Positions 27,084 to 36,813 of a stretch of 64,000 nt of DNA are shown one piece after another. Within the stretch, counting starts at the first letter, position 1. Every line of letters starts with the position of its first letter. The DNA lies in NCBI GenBank assembly GCA_016841875.1, contig JAENYG010000004.1:143540-207539 (forward strand), in the 5' to 3' direction. The DNA is from Syntrophomonas sp. Its GTDB lineage: Bacteria > Bacillota > Syntrophomonadia > Syntrophomonadales > Syntrophomonadaceae. A program made the position numbers and the translations under genes. The notes beneath the pieces are model-generated. The model was not told the DNA's origin. It saw only the letters and a program-made list of their open reading frames with translations, and made no database searches.

Positions 27084-27729
27084 TTTCTATATTCTTTGGG
27101 CATAATTCTTCTAAAACGCATTCCTCGCACAAGGGTTTTCGAGCTTTACACACCCGACGCCCGTGCCAGATAAACAGGTGATGACTTTTGCTCCATAATT
27201 CTTGTGGTATCAATGCTTTTAGTTCTTTTTCAGTCCTATTGGCGTTTTTGGCAGCTACCAGCCCTAACCGGTTAGCCACCCGGTGCACATGGGTATCAAC
27301 ACCCAGGCCGGGTTGGTTAAAGCCGACTGCTAACATTACATTAGCGGTTTTTCTGCCTACTCCTGGTAGTTGCAGTAGTTCATTGAAGTCAGCCGGAACC
27401 TGCCCATTGTGTTCTTTGATAAGCATCTCAGCCATGGCCCTGATATTTTTAGCTTTTGACTTATGCAGGCCAACTCCCTTAATGAGCTCTTCTATTTCAC
27501 TCAGGTTGAGAGCTGCAAAGTCTTCTGGGGTTTTATGCATTTGGAATAATTCAGCAGTGACCCGATTAACCTGCACATCGGTACTCTGGGCCGATAATAT
27601 AACCGCCACCAGCAGCTCAAATCGGGAGTTGAATACCAGCATGGTCTGGGCATCCGGGTATTCAGCCATCAATATTTCTAATATTTCTTTTACATGTTTA
27701 CTGCCGATTACTATTTCCCCCAAACACAT
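27079..27729 (-). CDS. nth: endonuclease III
   Basis: 216-residue DNA glycosylase/AP lyase that removes oxidised pyrimidines. The helix-hairpin-helix reads LLQLPGVGRKTANVML with the catalytic lysine, and the catalytic aspartate follows in GVDTHVHRV. The C-terminal Cys motif CKARKPLCEECVLEELC (C-x6-C-x2-C-x5-C) binds a 4Fe-4S cluster. The last residues and stop codon touch inverted repeat copy 2. The ATG at 27729 has only a weak GAAGA site. Confidence 0.93.
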   Translation of the reverse strand: MCLGEIVIGSKHVKEILEILMAEYPDAQTMLVFNSRFELLVAVILSAQSTDVQVNRVTAELFQMHKTPEDFAALNLSEIEELIKGVGLHKSKAKNIRAMAEMLIKEHNGQVPADFNELLQLPGVGRKTANVMLAVGFNQPGLGVDTHVHRVANRLGLVAAKNANRTEKELKALIPQELWSKSHHLFIWHGRRVCKARKPLCEECVLEELCPKNIER

Positions 27730-27827
27730 TGAATAATCTTCATATTGATATGGTTAGCAAGCCCGAACGAATGCGTAATTCGAGGTACTTATGAGCAGTT
27801 GTGTCAGAAGAACCGTTCCGTGATACA

Positions 27828-28550
27828 TTAAAGCACTTTGCTCAAAAAGGACTGAGTACGAGGATTCTGTGGATTATCAAATATTTGTGAAGGGGTTCCT
27901 TCTTCCATGAGTATTCCCTCATCCATAAAAAATACCCGGTGTCCGACTTCTCTGGCAAATCCCATTTCATGGGTTACCACGATCATGGTCATTCCTTCGT
28001 GGGCTAAATCTTTCATTACCTCTAATACTTCGCCTACCATTTCCGGGTCCAGTGAGGAGGTAGGTTCGTCAAAGAGCATGACCTTGGGCTGCATTGCCAG
28101 AGCTCTAGCTATAGCCACCCGCTGCTTCTGTCCGCCTGAAAGCTGAGCTGGAAAAACATGGTCTTTATCCCCCAGTCCTACTTTCCTCAGGAGTTTTATA
28201 GCGATGTCTTCCGCTTGCTCTTCACTCATCCCCTTTATCTTGATAGGTCCCAGGGTAACATTTTCCAGGGTAGTCTTGTGTGGAAAAAGGTTAAATAGTT
28301 GAAACACCATACCCATTTCCTGGCGTATCCGATTAATATCTGCGTTGGGAGCTGTTACTTCTTCGCCATCCAGGAATACCTGTCCTTGCTGAGCTTCTTC
28401 CAAACGGTTTATGCAGCGCAGGAAAGTGCTTTTACCGGACCCACTGGGGCCAATAACGCAAACCACTTCTTTCTGATCTATGTGACAGTCAATCCCTTTT
28501 AACACTTCCAGTTTGCCGAAGCTCTTGTGCAGGTTCTTTACTACAATCAT
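27828..28550 (-). CDS. amino-acid ABC transporter ATPase (GlnQ type)
   Basis: 240-residue ATPase of a polar amino-acid importer. Walker A is GPSGSGKST, the Q-loop [11 protein letters not shown], the signature LSGGQKQR and Walker [13 protein letters not shown]; the following EMGFAREVG is typical of the GlnQ/HisP group. It overlaps the permease gene by 4 bases, giving the order binding protein, permease, ATPase. Confidence 0.93.
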   Translation of the reverse strand: MIVVKNLHKSFGKLEVLKGIDCHIDQKEVVCVIGPSGSGKSTFLRCINRLEEAQQGQVFLDGEEVTAPNADINRIRQEMGMVFQLFNLFPHKTTLENVTLGPIKIKGMSEEQAEDIAIKLLRKVGLGDKDHVFPAQLSGGQKQRVAIARALAMQPKVMLFDEPTSSLDPEMVGEVLEVMKDLAHEGMTMIVVTHEMGFAREVGHRVFFMDEGILMEEGTPSQIFDNPQNPRTQSFLSKVL

Positions 28551-29263
28551 TCAGTGGCCAGCCTCCTTTCCGTCCAATCGCCCAGCATAGATATAGCCTT
28601 GGTCATAATGAAATAAAATACACAGACTGCTCCCCATACCCATACTGCCTGGTAAGTACTGGCATAAAGCATTTTCCCGGTATGAGTCAGCTCATGGGCC
28701 GATATTGCGGAAACCAGCGAGGTGTCTTTAAGAAGCATAACAAACTCATTGATCAATGGCGGAATTACAATTTTAAACGCCTGGGGCAGTATTATATAGC
28801 GCATAGACTGCCCATGAGTCATCCCCAGAGAGCGGGCAGCTTCCATCTGTCCTTTGTCTACCGCCTGAATTCCTGCCCGCACTATTTCAGCCACATATGC
28901 ACCACTGTTCAAGCCGCATGCAATAATAGCAGCCTGTACTGGCGTGGCATCAAAAATCAAGGGGATTATTCCGAAATAGAGCAGCAGTATCTGTACAAAC
29001 AGAGGTGTTCCGCGGAAGAAATCGATGTAGGCTACAGCCACAAACTTTATCAGCTGATTATTGCTCATTTTCCCCAGAGCAGCGATAAGCCCCAGAACCA
29101 TGCCAATCAGCAATGAGAAAAGGGTTATTTCCAGAGTCAGCACTGCCCCCATGGCAAAATTCCCCAGATTGTTGGCAACCACCTGAAAACCATGTATTTC
29201 ATTGAGCCTGTCCAAAATAATTGTGCCAAAAATCCATTCAGTACTAGTAAAACCTAAGTTCAT
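28547..29263 (-). CDS. amino-acid ABC transporter permease
   Basis: 238-residue permease of the His/Glu/Gln/Arg/opine family with about five membrane helices. The EAA loop is [35 protein letters not shown]. The fused N-terminal segment ([20 protein letters not shown]) is periplasm-facing. It lies between the binding protein and ATPase genes. Substrate is a polar amino acid, not more exactly known. Confidence 0.92.
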   Translation of the reverse strand: MNLGFTSTEWIFGTIILDRLNEIHGFQVVANNLGNFAMGAVLTLEITLFSLLIGMVLGLIAALGKMSNNQLIKFVAVAYIDFFRGTPLFVQILLLYFGIIPLIFDATPVQAAIIACGLNSGAYVAEIVRAGIQAVDKGQMEAARSLGMTHGQSMRYIILPQAFKIVIPPLINEFVMLLKDTSLVSAISAHELTHTGKMLYASTYQAVWVWGAVCVFYFIMTKAISMLGDWTERRLATE

Positions 29264-29297
29264 ATTTCAGGTGTTCCTCCCCTGTGCCAATAGCAAT

Positions 29298-29324
29298 GAA
29301 AGCGCGAGTAAGACCCGCGCTTTC
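29298..29324 (-). terminator. intercistronic stem-loop between binding protein and permease
   Basis: Perfect 9-bp arms GAAAGCGCG/CGCGCTTTC with a 9-base loop and no T-run. Such hairpins commonly protect the 3' end of the binding-protein message so that it is made in excess over the permease. Partial attenuation is the other possibility. Confidence 0.55.
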
Positions 29325-29373
29325 AAGTTACCGTCTTATCCTCAACAAATCATCATCGCTGAACATACTCCGC

Positions 29374-30180
29374 TTATTTAAACCACTCGGCGTAAATTGC
29401 GTCATATGTTCCATCAGCTTTAATTTTGGCCAGACCTTCGTTCAACAGGGTAAGGGTTTCTGTATCTCCCTTTTGAACCGGCATTCCATAGTGGTCATCA
29501 GCCTGGAAAACTTCACCAACCATCTTAACTTTATCGGAAGCTTCGGTCTTAACATAGTAAGCGGTAACTGGCATGTCATTGACAACTGCGTCTGCTCCAC
29601 CTTTTTGCAGTTCCATAAATGCTTCTCCAACATGGTCATAGGTTTTTACTTCGGTCGCTGGATCTTCAGTTTGAACTGCTACACAGGCATCCGCTCCGAT
29701 AGTTCCGATCTGAGCAGCTAACACTTTGCCTTTCAGGTCGTCCATTGTTTCAATTCCTTCAGTATCAGCAGCTACTGCAATTATCAGACCTGCATCAAAA
29801 TACGAATCTGAAAAATCGACTACCTCAGCTCTTTCATCAGTAATAGACATAGCTGATATAGCACAGTCAATTTGACCATTCTGCAGAGCAGGAATTAATG
29901 CTGTAAACTCCATACTCCTTATTTCGACTTCAGCGCCCATAGCTTCGCCGATGGCCTTAATAATATCCATATCGAATCCTATGTAGTCCCCGGTTTTTTC
30001 ATCAACCATCTCAAATGGTGCATAGGCAGTTTCAGAACCCACAACCAGCTTGGTGATGGTATTTTCTTCGGCAGCCGGTTCCTGTTGAGCCGGTTCCTCT
30101 TCATTCCCTCCGCATCCTGCTACTGCCAGCATTCCGATAGCCAGCATAACAATCAGCAACAAACTCAAGAATTTTTTCAA
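29374..30180 (-). CDS. amino-acid ABC transporter substrate-binding lipoprotein
   Basis: 268 residues of the SBP_bac_3 family. A signal segment ends in the lipobox VAGC, followed by an acidic Glu-rich linker (GGNEEEPAQQEPAAEEN). The binding domain begins KLVVGSETAYAPFEM and contains GFDMDIIKAIGEAMG. The TTG at 30180 is chosen because GGAG lies 8 bases upstream; a GTG at 30189 would touch that site. The protein collects a polar amino acid outside the membrane for the two downstream components. Confidence 0.92.
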   Translation of the reverse strand: MKKFLSLLLIVMLAIGMLAVAGCGGNEEEPAQQEPAAEENTITKLVVGSETAYAPFEMVDEKTGDYIGFDMDIIKAIGEAMGAEVEIRSMEFTALIPALQNGQIDCAISAMSITDERAEVVDFSDSYFDAGLIIAVAADTEGIETMDDLKGKVLAAQIGTIGADACVAVQTEDPATEVKTYDHVGEAFMELQKGGADAVVNDMPVTAYYVKTEASDKVKMVGEVFQADDHYGMPVQKGDTETLTLLNEGLAKIKADGTYDAIYAEWFK

Positions 30181-30189
30181 TACTCCCAC

Positions 30190-30611
30190 TCCTTTTCCTC
30201 ATTTCTTCCTGTTATAACTACATCTCATTATACATTCATATCCAGGCCTCGACAACAGTAAAAGAACCCGGCAGAAGCTTGTGAGAGCATTATAAATATC
30301 GATTTATTGGGATTGGTGGGTAATTTTACAAGTTAATAACACTTTACTCAACATTTATTGACTGTATAAAGCAGATTATATTTATACGTGTTTTTTGGAT
30401 AACAACGGAGTATTAGGTCAGAAAATGCTGTTAAATATTGACCCGCTAGTGACCTTATCTCTGAAGAATTATCCGAAGTGCTATGGGTTATTAATCTTTG
30501 TTATGACCTGGATAAATAATGCTGCGGGTGTTGTATTGTCCGGATAATATTGTTAATGTAATATAGTTAGCCATTAATATCGATAGGCGGTACGGGAATG
30601 GGGTTATAATT
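30190..30611. other. divergent intergenic region
   Basis: About 420 bases between the binding-protein and EamA genes. Apart from the candidate promoter at 30323-30351 I see no gene, repeat or riboswitch. It is AT-rich. Confidence 0.4.
30323..30351 (-). promoter_or_regulatory. candidate sigma-A promoter for the amino-acid transporter
   Basis: On the minus strand -35 TTGAGT (30351-30346) and -10 TAAAAT (30328-30323) have 17-base spacing. The leader to the TTG start would be about 135 bases. Only a consensus match. Confidence 0.4.
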
Positions 30612-31532
30612 ATGCTCTATAAAATCAATAAACGTTCACAGGCAGAAATATCCATGCTTATAGTTGCATTCATCTGGGGCACCACTTTTGTAATGACTAA
30701 AAATGCTCTGGCAGATATTGGTCCTTTCCTTTTCCTGGGCATAAGGTTTATAACTGCGTTCATACTCTTAGCCATACTATCTTACAAAAACATTAAACAG
30801 ATAGCTCGTTCCACTGTGTGGAGCGGAATTCTAATCGGATTCTTCCTCTTTATCGGTTATACCTTCCAGACGGTGGGGCTTCAGTATACATCATCCTCCA
30901 ATGCTGGATTTATTACCGGCCTCAGCGTTGTACTGGTGCCGATCATCTATTCCATCGTAAACAGACGTCTGCTGGGAGGATCAGTCATCTTCACCGTATT
31001 GTTAGCTGCTGCTGGCCTTTACCTCATGTCGGTTCAACCTGGAACATTTCACCTGGGCCGGGGTGACCTGCTGGTTCTGGTTTGCGCTTTAGGTTTCGCT
31101 ATGCATATCATATCAGTCGATCGTTATTCACATCGGCATAACCCGGCAGCCATAACTGCAATACAAATTTTATTTGTGGGTGTGGTTTGTTTGATCATAG
31201 GCCTGATTTTTGAACCACTCCCCCATAGTTTTCCAGCCAGTGTGACTGGCGCAATACTGGTTACCGCAGTTTTTGCCACCACTATGGCTTTTCTCCTGCA
31301 GAACGCTATGCAAAAATACAGCACCCCTACCCGTTTTGCTGTTATACTAACCATGGAACCGGTTTTTGCCGGCATGGCTGGCTATCTCTGGGGCGGAGAT
31401 ATCTTAACCGTACGCATCATGGCCGGTATGGCATTAATACTCGCAGCTATGCTTTTATCTATACTGGGAAAGAAGGAAGATGTAAGTAATATAGAGACCA
31501 AAGACCAGAATCCTGCACCCGTATTGGATTGA
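30612..31532 (+). CDS. EamA/DMT-family transporter
   Basis: 306-residue membrane protein with ten hydrophobic segments and two EamA repeats (first half FIWGTTFVMTKNAL, second half ALGFAMHIISVDRY). The substrate is unknown. It has a weak GGGG site before the ATG and is monocistronic, with a strong hairpin at 31599-31628. It is not closely similar to the other EamA protein at 11263. Confidence 0.87.
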   Translation: MLYKINKRSQAEISMLIVAFIWGTTFVMTKNALADIGPFLFLGIRFITAFILLAILSYKNIKQIARSTVWSGILIGFFLFIGYTFQTVGLQYTSSSNAGFITGLSVVLVPIIYSIVNRRLLGGSVIFTVLLAAAGLYLMSVQPGTFHLGRGDLLVLVCALGFAMHIISVDRYSHRHNPAAITAIQILFVGVVCLIIGLIFEPLPHSFPASVTGAILVTAVFATTMAFLLQNAMQKYSTPTRFAVILTMEPVFAGMAGYLWGGDILTVRIMAGMALILAAMLLSILGKKEDVSNIETKDQNPAPVLD

Positions 31533-31598
31533 AATTTAATAGTTTTTGGCGTTAATCTATTGATTCATTGCTTTAAACTTATCTTAAACCACCCAGGT

Positions 31599-31640
31599 CG
31601 GGGGGGCAGTAAGGGCTCTGCCCCCCCGTTTAGCTTTTTT
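31599..31640 (+). terminator. GC-rich terminator after the EamA gene
   Basis: Perfect 10-bp arms CGGGGGGGCA/TGCCCCCCCG with a 10-base loop, then TTTAGCTTTTTT. It lies between two convergent genes and ends the plus-strand one. Confidence 0.75.
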
Positions 31641-31641
31641 G

Positions 31642-32976
31642 CTAACTACCGGGAAAATAGTTCTTTTTTAAACTGGCTTCCAATTCTCCTCTTAGATCCG
31701 GGTGAGCAATAGCTATCAGTGCCCGGGCGCGTTCCCGTCGCGTCTTGTATTTTAGGTGCGCTACCCCATATTCGGTCACTACGTAATCAGCAAAAGTACG
31801 AGGCACGGTTATGGGACTTCCAGGTGGAAATTCAGGAACTATGGAAGATGATAATGTTCCATCCGGCAGCCGGCGGGAGGAGTTTACCAGGGTTATCCCT
31901 TTACCCCCATCAGACCAGTAGGCCCCCATCATGAAATCCAACTGTCCCCCGGATCCGCTGATCTGGGTATGGCCCATGCCTTCAGACACTATCTGCCCGC
32001 TGAAGTCAACCATAACCGCATTGTTTATGGCTATCATATTAGGATGCCGGGCGATAAAAGCTGGATCATTAGTATATTCAGCCGGATAAAATTCGCATGC
32101 CGGGTTTTCCCGGGCATATTCATAAAGACTCTGATCTCCGACACAGAAGGTGGCCAGCGTGACTCCTTTGTGGATGGGCTTCTTTTTATTGGTCACTATC
32201 CCTTTTTCCACCAGCTGGGCAAGCCCTATAGGGAGCATTTCAGTCACCACACCCAGGTCATGTCTTCCTTCCAATCCTGCTACTACTGCCTCAGTAATTC
32301 CACCTAAGCCCATTTGAATGGTATCCCCGTTATTTATTAATTCAAGGACATATTGACCGATGGATCTTTCTTTATCAGAAGGTTCCCCTCTCTGCATGCT
32401 GGGAATAGGGCTAGTATTTTCTACAAAGTAATCAAATTCTGATATGTGCATCCAATTATTACCGAAAATGATCGGCATTTGCTCATTGACCTCAGCAATT
32501 GCGATTCTTAAATTCCCCCTGGCCCTACCGTCCCGGATGGCCCTCATGGTATAGAAATTAGTCAGCCCTAGATTAACGAATCCCTGGTTATTAGGTGGTG
32601 TAACCATTACCATGTAAACGCTGGATCTTTCCGCCACCCTATCTCCGGCATCCAGGGTAGTCGCAGGAAGGAAATCAGACAGTTGGGCCTTATTCATTTT
32701 GCGGATGGTAGCCATTCCGAAGGCCGGGATATGATTGATATGCCCATCCAACTGCTTCATAAGGTCAGGATCATATAGTTTACAGGGTCTGACCTGTACA
32801 GTATCTAATATTTTTACGTTTTCCAGCTCTTCATGCCGGTTCAGAATGGCATGATACATATCTGCTGAGCAAGCGCCGATACCTAATGCCATACTAACAA
32901 AATCCCCTGATTTTATAGATTGCGCTGCTTCATCAAAGGAGACCAGTTTTTGGTTATATTCCTCTCTCCAATTCAT
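31642..32976 (-). CDS. acetyl-CoA hydrolase/transferase family CoA-transferase
   Basis: Family I CoA-transferase of 444 residues, one of three paralogues in the window and the last gene of the thiolase-led operon. The likely catalytic glutamate is E246 in VVTEMLPIG, after GLGGITEAV. Compared with the other two it has a longer N-terminal part and differs in many positions, so it probably has another acyl preference. GGAGG lies 8 bases before the ATG at 32976; an ATG-like frame start at 32994 would contain that site. It starts 24 bases after the SDR gene ends. Confidence 0.87.
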   Translation of the reverse strand: MNWREEYNQKLVSFDEAAQSIKSGDFVSMALGIGACSADMYHAILNRHEELENVKILDTVQVRPCKLYDPDLMKQLDGHINHIPAFGMATIRKMNKAQLSDFLPATTLDAGDRVAERSSVYMVMVTPPNNQGFVNLGLTNFYTMRAIRDGRARGNLRIAIAEVNEQMPIIFGNNWMHISEFDYFVENTSPIPSMQRGEPSDKERSIGQYVLELINNGDTIQMGLGGITEAVVAGLEGRHDLGVVTEMLPIGLAQLVEKGIVTNKKKPIHKGVTLATFCVGDQSLYEYARENPACEFYPAEYTNDPAFIARHPNMIAINNAVMVDFSGQIVSEGMGHTQISGSGGQLDFMMGAYWSDGGKGITLVNSSRRLPDGTLSSSIVPEFPPGSPITVPRTFADYVVTEYGVAHLKYKTRRERARALIAIAHPDLRGELEASLKKNYFPGS

Positions 32977-33000
32977 TCTTTCTTCCTCCTTCACCTGATT

Positions 33001-33765
33001 TTACTGTGGTCCCATCCGGATCCCGCCATCAAGTCGAATACATTCCGCGTTCAGGTATCCATTCTCGATTATGTGCTGCACTAATCTAGCAAATTCATCT
33101 GGTTCCCCCAGTCGGGCCGGGAATGGAACTTGTTTGGCCAGCGACTGGCGGGCCGGCTCGGGAACCTCCTTGAGCATGGGAGTGTCAATGATCCCGGGTG
33201 CTATGGTACATACCCTTATCCCATGCCGGGCTAGATCCCTGGCAATGGGTAGGGTCATACCTGCTATGCCGGCCTTGGAGGCTGCATAAGAAGCCTGCCC
33301 GATTTGGCCATCATAGGCGGCTATGGAAGAGACATTAACGATCACACCTTTTTCTCCATCCTCCCCTTCGTTTTGGTCCATTTCCCAGGCTGCGTTGCTC
33401 AGCATATTAAATGCTCCCACCAGGTTGACTTCAATCGTCTTTTTAAAAACATTAAGATTAAGTGGACCCTTTTTCCCCAGCGTACGTCCAACTGTTCCCA
33501 ATCCGGCATTGTTAACCAGGATATGGATAGCACCAAAGGTTTCCATAGTAGACATACATAGGGATTTAACATCATCAACTGAAGATATGTCAGTTTTCAT
33601 ACATATAGCATTGTTACCCAGCTGTTCAGCCAGCGCTTTACCCTTTTCTTCATTAAGATCTGCTATCACCACCCGGGCTCCGGCCTGATACAGACGGATT
33701 ACCGTGGCTTCACCCATCCCGGATGCTCCACCGGTAACGATGGCGGTTTTACCATTTATAACCAT
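33001..33765 (-). CDS. SDR-family dehydrogenase, probably 3-hydroxyacyl-CoA dehydrogenase
   Basis: 254-residue short-chain dehydrogenase. The NAD(P)-binding motif is TGGASGMG (11-18), NNAG is 85-88, and the catalytic set is S147, Y160 and K164 (YAASK). Overall layout is like type II 3-hydroxyacyl-CoA dehydrogenase (HSD10-like), which oxidises 3-hydroxyacyl-CoA to 3-ketoacyl-CoA. An Asp at the end of the second strand (VVIADLN) suggests NAD+ preference. AAAGGAG precedes the ATG. Its place between thiolase/CoA-transferase genes supports the beta-oxidation role; acetoacetyl-CoA reduction is the reverse option. Confidence 0.85.
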   Translation of the reverse strand: MVINGKTAIVTGGASGMGEATVIRLYQAGARVVIADLNEEKGKALAEQLGNNAICMKTDISSVDDVKSLCMSTMETFGAIHILVNNAGLGTVGRTLGKKGPLNLNVFKKTIEVNLVGAFNMLSNAAWEMDQNEGEDGEKGVIVNVSSIAAYDGQIGQASYAASKAGIAGMTLPIARDLARHGIRVCTIAPGIIDTPMLKEVPEPARQSLAKQVPFPARLGEPDEFARLVQHIIENGYLNAECIRLDGGIRMGPQ

Positions 33766-33803
33766 TTTTCCACTCCTTTTCGAAAAACATATCCGGCAAA
33801 CGC

Positions 33804-35099
33804 TTAGATAAACCGGGCTTTTTGCGCTTCGGATCTCAATTGGTCTCTAAAATTGGGATGGGCAATATTAATAAGGCGTCTAACCCTTTCCCACATGCTC
33901 TGGCCTTTCAACTGAGCTACCCCATATTCGGTTACGGCATAATGGATATCATAACGGGCAGTAGTTACAAACGATCCGGTTTTTAAATGAGGTACGATTT
34001 TTGATACCAGCCCTTCCTTGGTCATAGCAGTGGACTCGAAGGCCAGGATCGACTTACCATTTTTGGACCTGCTGGCTCCCAATACAAAATCGGCCTGCCC
34101 ACCGGTATGGGTATATGGAATGTGTCCGATGGATTCTGAACATGCCTGGCCGGAGAGGTCCATTTCCATGGTGCTGTTTACTGATACCATATTGTCGATC
34201 CGGGCAATAACCTCGGGATTATTAACAAAATCAGTAGGATAGAATTGGACCATGGGGTTGTCATCCAGCCAGTCATATAGTTCACGACTGCCCAGGGCGA
34301 AGGTACAGCACATAAAATCAGGCATGAAGGTCTTCTTTCGGTTGGTAACGACCCCTTTCTCCCAGAGAACCCGCATACTATCTGCCACCATTTCGGTATG
34401 AATGCCCAAATCCTTTTTATCCTCTAATGCCAGAGCAGCGGCATTGGGTATCCCTCCTATGCCTAGCTGAATACAGGAACCATTCTCCACCAGTTCGGCT
34501 ATATATTGACCTATAATCTTTTCATTTTCATTAGGGGGCACGTCCGGCAGGGTAGCCAAAGGGACGTTGTCTTCAATAATTGCAGTTACTTCACTTACAT
34601 GCACAAAATTTCGTCCAAAAGTACGTGGCATATTTTCATTGACCTGAACCAGTACCACCTCAGCCTGCCGCGCCCAGGGAAGAGTATAGTCGCAAGATAA
34701 GCCCAGGCTGAAATAGCCATGACTGTCCATGGGAGCCGCCTGAAACATAACTACATTAAACTTCCGGCCCCAATCCGGCCACCTGGGTACATCTCCCAAC
34801 CGGCCCGGGGTATAAACGTATTTGCCTTCCTGCAGGCCTTTGCGCTGGGCTATACAGTAACTATAGTCCAGTATAAAGGCTGGATCACGTTCGCTATTAT
34901 GGAAAAGGGTTGGATATACATCTACTACCGTCAACAATTCACCCCTGGTGAATTGTTCTTTGCGGCGCGCCAGAGCATTTATCAAGGTTGGCGGCTGACC
35001 CACCGCAACTGGTACCGCTATAGAAGATCCATCTTTAATTAATGCCACCGCTTCATCAGCAGTAGTCAGTTTCTCTTTATACATAGCCCTGCTTTCCAT
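33804..35099 (-). CDS. acetyl-CoA hydrolase/transferase family CoA-transferase
   Basis: 431-residue family I CoA-transferase, second gene of the thiolase-led operon. It has the GIGGIPNAA loop and likely catalytic glutamate E236 in HTEMVADSM. It resembles the enzyme at 4865-6172 more than that at 31642. Three upstream in-frame ATGs exist (35138, 35123, 35117), but AAGGAGG is 8 bases before the ATG at 35099, so that start is taken. Likely role: activate a fatty acid with CoA from acetyl-CoA or another acyl-CoA. Confidence 0.88.
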   Translation of the reverse strand: MESRAMYKEKLTTADEAVALIKDGSSIAVPVAVGQPPTLINALARRKEQFTRGELLTVVDVYPTLFHNSERDPAFILDYSYCIAQRKGLQEGKYVYTPGRLGDVPRWPDWGRKFNVVMFQAAPMDSHGYFSLGLSCDYTLPWARQAEVVLVQVNENMPRTFGRNFVHVSEVTAIIEDNVPLATLPDVPPNENEKIIGQYIAELVENGSCIQLGIGGIPNAAALALEDKKDLGIHTEMVADSMRVLWEKGVVTNRKKTFMPDFMCCTFALGSRELYDWLDDNPMVQFYPTDFVNNPEVIARIDNMVSVNSTMEMDLSGQACSESIGHIPYTHTGGQADFVLGASRSKNGKSILAFESTAMTKEGLVSKIVPHLKTGSFVTTARYDIHYAVTEYGVAQLKGQSMWERVRRLINIAHPNFRDQLRSEAQKARFI

Positions 35100-35146
35100 T
35101 ATCATCTCCTCCTTCATCTCCATTGAAAGAGATACCAAATATCTTC

Positions 35147-36331
35147 TTAAAGCATTTCAAAAACTACTGCCATAGCCGGCCCCCCACCAGCGCAAAGCGA
35201 GGCACAGCCTATCTTTTTATCTCTTTTCAATAATTCATACATAGCGGTAATAACCAGCCTTATGCCGGTTTGACCGGTAGGGTGCCCCAGGCCGATGCCA
35301 GATCCATTGGCATTGATCTTATCCATGCTGATATTTAGCTCCCGATTACAGGCTAGAAATTGCGCAGCAAATGCTTCATTGATCTCAAAGTAATCTACAT
35401 CGCTCATCTCTAAACCGGCATATTTGAGTGCCCGGGGTATTGCATAAACAGGGCCAATTCCCATTATGTCCGGATGTACTCCGCAGGAAGCGGTAGATAG
35501 AATCCGGGCCATAGGTTTTACACCCCTGCTTTCTGCGGCCTCCCTGGCCATTACTACTACCGCGGCACCTCCATCATTTAGTCCCGAGGCATTCCCCGCA
35601 GTAACTGTACCTCCTTTTTTGAATACCGCCTGAAGCCTGGATAAACTTTCCAGGGTAACATCGGCTCGCGGGTGTTCATCGGTATCAAAAATCACTGTTT
35701 TCCCCTGCCTTTTCATCTCTACTGCAACAATTTCATCTTTGAATTTTCCATTGGCGATAGCGGTAATTGCTCTCTGATGGCTCAAGTAAGCCAATTGATC
35801 CTGTTCTTCGCGGCTTATCTGGTAGCGATCAGCCAGGTTTTCTGCTGTGACTCCCATGTGATAACCCATAATGGCACAATTCAGCCCGTCATAAATCAAA
35901 CTGTCATAGGGTCCATCGTTACCGTGGAAAAGCCGATATCCCTGCCGGGCCTTTAAAAGATAATACGGCGCACTGCTGGTACTCTCGATTCCCCCTACCA
36001 GAGCAATATCGATTTTGCCCAGCATGATATCTTCACAGGCTATCTCCAGAGAACGCATAGCCGAAGCACACTGCTGGTTTATAGTTACAGCGGGGGCTTC
36101 CCAGGGAATGCCGATCTCTTTCTGGACCTGCCGGGCCGGGTTCCCTTTAGCCCCACCCTGCAGGCAGTGCCCTACCAGGACCTCCTCTATGTCTTCTGGT
36201 TCTAATCCGGCCTTCGATACCGCAGCCCTGCCAGCAAGCCCGCCCAAGTGAACAGCCGGAAAAGAACTCAAGCTGCCTCCGAAATCCCCGATCGCGGTCC
36301 TGACGCCACTGGCAATAACTATGTCTCTCAC
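35147..36331 (-). CDS. acetyl-CoA acyltransferase (thiolase)
   Basis: 394-residue thiolase cleaving acetoacetyl-CoA or longer 3-ketoacyl-CoA. The nucleophile is C88 in NQQCASAM, H350 is in GHPTGQTG and C380 in CAGGGPAM. The start is GTG with AAGGAGG upstream. It is the first gene of an operon with two CoA-transferases and an SDR dehydrogenase, under the sigma-54 promoter at 36422-36438. It is clearly diverged from FadA at 1091, so the two probably serve different chain lengths. Confidence 0.92.
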   Translation of the reverse strand: MRDIVIASGVRTAIGDFGGSLSSFPAVHLGGLAGRAAVSKAGLEPEDIEEVLVGHCLQGGAKGNPARQVQKEIGIPWEAPAVTINQQCASAMRSLEIACEDIMLGKIDIALVGGIESTSSAPYYLLKARQGYRLFHGNDGPYDSLIYDGLNCAIMGYHMGVTAENLADRYQISREEQDQLAYLSHQRAITAIANGKFKDEIVAVEMKRQGKTVIFDTDEHPRADVTLESLSRLQAVFKKGGTVTAGNASGLNDGGAAVVVMAREAAESRGVKPMARILSTASCGVHPDIMGIGPVYAIPRALKYAGLEMSDVDYFEINEAFAAQFLACNRELNISMDKINANGSGIGLGHPTGQTGIRLVITAMYELLKRDKKIGCASLCAGGGPAMAVVFEML

Positions 36332-36421
36332 ATCCTAACCTCCTTCATCATTATTAAGATGATCTTCTCCAGCGATAAACCCAGTAGGTTTACCGCCGTT
36401 TACCATCTGCTGATTGTATTT

Positions 36422-36438
36422 TGCAAATCATGTGCCAC
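36422..36438 (-). promoter_or_regulatory. sigma-54 promoter of the thiolase/CoA-transferase operon
   Basis: GTGGCACATGATTTGCA on the minus strand matches TGGCAC-N5-TTGCA at every conserved position, with -24 GG at 36436-36435 and -12 GC at 36424-36423. Transcription would begin near 36411, giving an 80-base leader. Confidence 0.88.
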
Positions 36439-36588
36439 CTGGAAATGCCGGTTTAATGCTGGTTCATCGAGAAATAACATTAACGGTTTTTGCAAAACCA
36501 AAAACCACCCTTGAAGACAATGGCAGGGAGAGTTTGATGAAGTGCATATTTACTCTGTTCTTTAATTTGTTTTCTTGATGTCTGGAGG

Positions 36589-36618
36589 GAGAAATATTTC
36601 TCAATAATGAGATTTGCA
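36589..36618. promoter_or_regulatory. putative enhancer (UAS) for the sigma-54 activator
   Basis: A 14-base perfect palindrome GAGAAATATTTCTC directly joined to CTCAATAATGAG, then ATTTGCA. A similar CTCATAATGAG...ATTTGCA lies at 44957-44979, at a comparable distance from another sigma-54 promoter. Binding is inferred from position and symmetry only. Confidence 0.4.
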
Positions 36619-36813
36619 GCAGCAGATAGTCCGCTTATATTTTTTATTATTTTTAGAAGTTGCAGCCTGGATTAGGCATATTTATTGGCGGTACCTATAT
36701 AATTTAGTAAGTAAAACTAATCTTTTTATGCTAAACCCTCAACTGGCTGATTAAACGCATCGGCGGCCTGCTTCTGCCCCTACTTCTGTTGGTATGATAA
36801 TCCGGAGGTATAT

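Larger units (their letters stand above)
36332..36813. other. divergent control region with palindrome
   Basis: About 480 bases between the thiolase operon and the sigma-54 activator. It holds the sigma-54 promoter at 36422-36438 and, about 155 bases upstream of it, the perfect palindrome GAGAAATATTTCTC (36589-36602), which runs into TCAATAATGAGATTTGCA. These are good positions for activator binding. No gene is visible. Confidence 0.55.
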
